From Austropuccinia psidii (lineage: Eukaryota > Basidiomycota > Pucciniomycetes > Pucciniales > Sphaerophragmiaceae), in contig JALGQZ010000004.1 of the NCBI GenBank assembly GCA_023105745.1, positions 37,013,937 through 37,077,936 on the forward strand: 64,000 nucleotides of DNA, written 5' to 3'. The position numbers were made by a program, and so were the translations under genes. Shown here in pieces: positions 60,603 through 64,000 of this stretch. Position 1 is the stretch's first letter; each line of letters begins with the position of its first letter. Under the pieces are notes generated by a model, which was not told the DNA's origin, ran no database searches, and saw only the letters and a program-made list of their open reading frames with translations.

Positions 60603-60795
60603 ACTAAATTCATATTTAGGTAAATCCCAAAGTAAAAGAAAAAAGGTTAAATTTGAAGATGAAATCATGGAAAATGCCTTGAATAATCTAAAGGAACTCA
60701 ATAAGAAAATTAAAGAAAATAAGAGAATTATGATTTAGGACCCAGAAGAAAAGAAGGAATTCGAAAACTGTATTCAAAAAAATAGAGGCATCAAA
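60603..60795 (+). pseudogene. Short decayed Lys/Glu-rich coding fragment
   Basis: About 60 codons read in one frame with one stop (KSQSKRKKVKFEDEIMENAL, then NLKELNKKIKENKRIMI, stop, DPEEKKEFENC). The charged, coiled-coil-like text resembles transposon gag debris more than the tail of the Rco1-like gene. Not identified. Confidence 0.3.
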
Positions 60796-61530
60796 ATTCA
60801 CATCTAACAAAGCAATTTTTCACTTATTCTACCTCAAAAAAGCATTGAACCTTGAAAAAATGTACACATTTGATATGACTGAGCTTTTTTTTAAGCTTTG
60901 TTAATCTCCAGTATTTATAATTTTGTTATTTAAATGTCACCAACATCTATTTGCACTTAATTTCACTGTTAGGAAAAGTGAAGACCACCTGAGTACAGGC
61001 ATGCAAAATGGCCCCTAGAAATAGGTAAGAGCATGAATAAGAATTTTATAAAACCTCAGTTTTGTGGTTAAAACTGAGCTCACCCACATGAAGAAGGGAG
61101 TTTCACCCCACCCAAAAATCCAGCTTAAAGGAACTTCTTAACAAGTTTCTTTATGATTTGTGTTTATATTATTTGATAAGTTGTATAGCAAGCCTAAAGT
61201 GTTAATTGTGAAGCTTTTCAACTTGATACTAAATTATATATGAGCATCATAATTTATTTTATTACCAAAATATGGAATGATAGAGACAAATAAAAATATC
61301 TTACAAATACCACCTTGAAGAGGAGAATACCTCAAATAGCTAAGCTGATCCCCTGAAAACACCCTAGGAGGGTACAAAGCTAATTTTCAAACTGTATATA
61401 TCATCCAAAAGCTCTGGAAATCCAAAAAAATTTATTTGAGATTATTTATACTGAGTAGGTTATACTTTGTTTAATATTGAAAATGATTTAATAAATGATA
61501 TTTCTAAAAAAAGTATTTCTATTGAATCTC
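60796..61530. other. Non-coding, with one strong hairpin
   Basis: A GC-richer patch at about 60970-61130 resembles LTR-type sequence but has no partner in the window. At about 61051-61077 the arms CTCAGTTTT and AAAACTGAG form a perfect 9-bp hairpin with a short loop. No coding signal. Confidence 0.45.
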
Positions 61531-61616
61531 CAAAAAAAAAAAAAAAAAAAAAAAATTAATCAAATTAAATTAAATTAATATAATTAAATATCTCTTTTTC
61601 TTCTTCAAGTAAATTT

Positions 61617-61656
<40 letters not shown>

Positions 61657-61945
61657 TTATAAATTTAAAATTATTTAAAATTAAAATAATTTAAGATGTT
61701 AAGAATTTTATTTTATTTTTTTTTTTTTTTTTGAGAACTCTCCTCTTTTTTTTTTAAAAAAAAAAAAAAAAAATTTAAAAAAAAAAGAATATTAAATTAA
61801 TAAGTTCATTAAAACCTTTATATAATTTAATTTTTAATTTCAATTTTAAATTTTTAATTTTTTTTTTTTTTTGATTTGATTCAATTTAATAAATATATTC
61901 AAAAAAAAAAAAAAACAATAAAAATAACAATAAGTTAAATTAAGT

Positions 61946-61989
<44 letters not shown>

Positions 61990-62672
61990 TTAAGGGATTT
62001 GAAATGAATTAAATACTAAACTTAAAAAAATGTGATATTTAAGGTCTAAATCTAATCAAAAAATAAAAAAATAAAAATATAACAAATTTATAAAAAATAA
62101 TAAATTTTATATGATTTTAATTTAATTCTTTAAAGATTTTTTTTATTAAATTTCCTTTAATTAAATTTTTTATTTTTAGGTTTATTATTATTTTTTTTTT
62201 TTTAAAAAAAAAATTAATTTAAATTAAATTAAAATAAAATAATTTTTTTTTTTAATTAATTAATTAATTAATTAATTATATTAAGATAAAAAAAAAAAAA
62301 AAAAAATTTTTTTTTTTTTTTTATCCTTATAATTTTTTTTTAATTTTTTTATAAATTATTTTTATTAATATGAAAATTTAATTTTTTTTTAATTTTTTTT
62401 ATTTTTTATTTTTTTTTTTTTTTACTAAATAACTCTTTAAATATATAAAACATAAAAAATTGATTTAATCTTAAATTAAACTTTAATTAAATTTTTTTTT
62501 TTTTTTTTTTTTTTAAAGAATTTAACAAAAAAAAAAAAAAATATTTTTTTTTTTTTTTGAAATGAACTCTTTTTTTTTTTAAATTTAAAAAAAAAAAAAA
62601 AAAAAATAATGATTTTTAAATTAATTAAATATAAAAATTTTTTTTTTTTTTAAATAAGAAAAAAAAACTTTT

Positions 62673-62707
<35 letters not shown>

Positions 62708-63609
62708 ATATATTATTTATTAACTTTTAATAATAATAATAATAAATTTTTTTTTTTTTTTTTTTTAATAAATTTATATAATTTTAAGAATAAATCTAAA
62801 AAAAAAAAATTTTTTTTTTTTTTTTGATCAAGATTTTTTTTTTTAAAAAAAAAAAAAAATTAAAATAATTTTTTTTTTTTTAAGAAGGAATTATTTTTTA
62901 TTCTCTCTCTCTATTTATTTATTTTTATTTTTTTTAAATCTTTATCATCATTTCATATTAATTAATTAATTAAAAAAAAATTTAACTTTTTCAAGTCTTT
63001 ATTTTAGTTTTTTTTTTTTATATAAATATTAAAATTGAAATGTAAATTCTACCTCAAGATCACTTAAAGGAACTTATGAATTAATATTATTAATTTTTAT
63101 ACTATTTTATTTTGAAATAAACTTTTAATTAATAATAAAATGTTTTTTTAACTTTATTAATTTATGAAAATATTAGTATTATAGAAAGATACTTTAAAAT
63201 CAAAGTTTTTTTCTGTTTTAAAAATATGTATTTTGTGAGAAATTTTATTCATTAATCCAATCCCTTCTTAAATTTAGTCATTATTTCAAATTGAAACAAG
63301 ATTTAAAGATCTATTATATAAAGTCATTTTAAGGAGTTTATGACCAAAAAATTAAAGTTAAATTAAATTTATTTCATTAATATTTCATCTCATGAGATTC
63401 TTTAAATAAATAATACTTTAAACTTATATTTAAAATCTATAAATATTAAAAGTAAAATATTTAATCTTAAATATAAAATTAAAAACTTTTAATTATATAA
63501 TTCAATTTTATTTATAAAATTAAAATAATTATAATAATAATAAAAAAAATAAATTCTTATTAATAAAATATTAAATCTCTTTATAATTATTAAACTTTTT
63601 TAAATTTCT

Positions 63610-63653
<44 letters not shown>

Positions 63654-63660
63654 AAAAAAT

Positions 63661-63702
<42 letters not shown>

Positions 63703-64000
63703 GTAACAATTCAAATTTATTTTTTTGAATATTAATTTCAAAATAATAATAATAATAATGAATTATTAATTAAAAAAATCTAAATTTTATTTATTTATTA
63801 ATTTAATTTAATTTAATTTATAAAAAAAAAAATAAAAAAAATAAGATATAATGTAAATTATAATTTCAAGGAATTCAAAGTAAGAAATTTTTAATAAATA
63901 GTACCTTTAGGGCTTAAATTAAATTATCTTTGTAGATTCTAAGAAACTTTAATCTTCATTTATCAATATAGTTGACTTACATTTTCATTAATTATAATAT
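61531..64000. other. Extreme homopolymer and microsatellite desert
   Basis: Nearly pure A/T with repeated long runs: T34 at 61619-61652, and T40 (63613-63652) and T39 (63663-63701) only 10 bases apart. There is a back-to-back (AAT)n(ATT)n array at about 61946-61992 and TTAA repeats at about 62252-62278. CT repeats occur near 62903. Nothing coding is visible. Exact run lengths may be unreliable, since such runs are error-prone in sequencing. Confidence 0.7.

Noticed and set aside
1..64000. tRNA or rRNA genes
   Set aside because: I looked for the GGTTCRANNCC-type B box and rRNA signatures by eye and found no credible cloverleaf. A covariance-model scan would be decisive.

Overview
The window looks like nuclear DNA of a rust fungus (Pucciniales), most likely Austropuccinia psidii or a close relative. 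This is an inference from three things: the two Ty3/Gypsy families present, the very AT-rich and TE-dense makeup, and a host gene with eight short introns (67-120 nt). No database search was possible.

Layout. 1-4320: 3' half of a chromodomain-bearing Gypsy element (family 1), with a decayed pol and its 3' LTR. 4321-7739: AT-rich DNA with two long decayed reading frames of unknown identity, a short three-copy repeat and a hairpin repeat array. 7740-18058: a second Gypsy family, with LTRs at 7740-10044 and 16352-18058 enclosing a badly decayed pol, a 50-bp minisatellite and a nested family-1 solo LTR (10232-11591). 19300-22000: a small island richer in CpG with gene-like fragments and no assignable gene. 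26946-36618: a complete but decayed family-1 element on the minus strand, with two LTRs and a perfect 5-bp target duplication (TATGG). It sits in DNA that may itself be an older retroelement. 45856-47248: an old family-1 solo LTR with a perfect duplication (TGAAT). The remainder of 36.6-56 kb is AT-rich, with at least two decayed minus-strand frames. 57280-60425: the one convincing host gene, a nine-exon plus-strand gene for a double-PHD protein of the Rco1/PHF12 family (Rpd3S histone deacetylase complex). 60426-64000: AT-rich DNA ending in extreme homopolymer runs.

The genes do not form a pathway. The window is one chromatin-regulator gene embedded in transposon remains. CpG is almost absent from the transposon coding regions and common in the Rco1-like gene, as expected if repeats are methylated at CpG and decay by deamination. 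No tRNA, rRNA, CRISPR or bacterial-type operon was seen.
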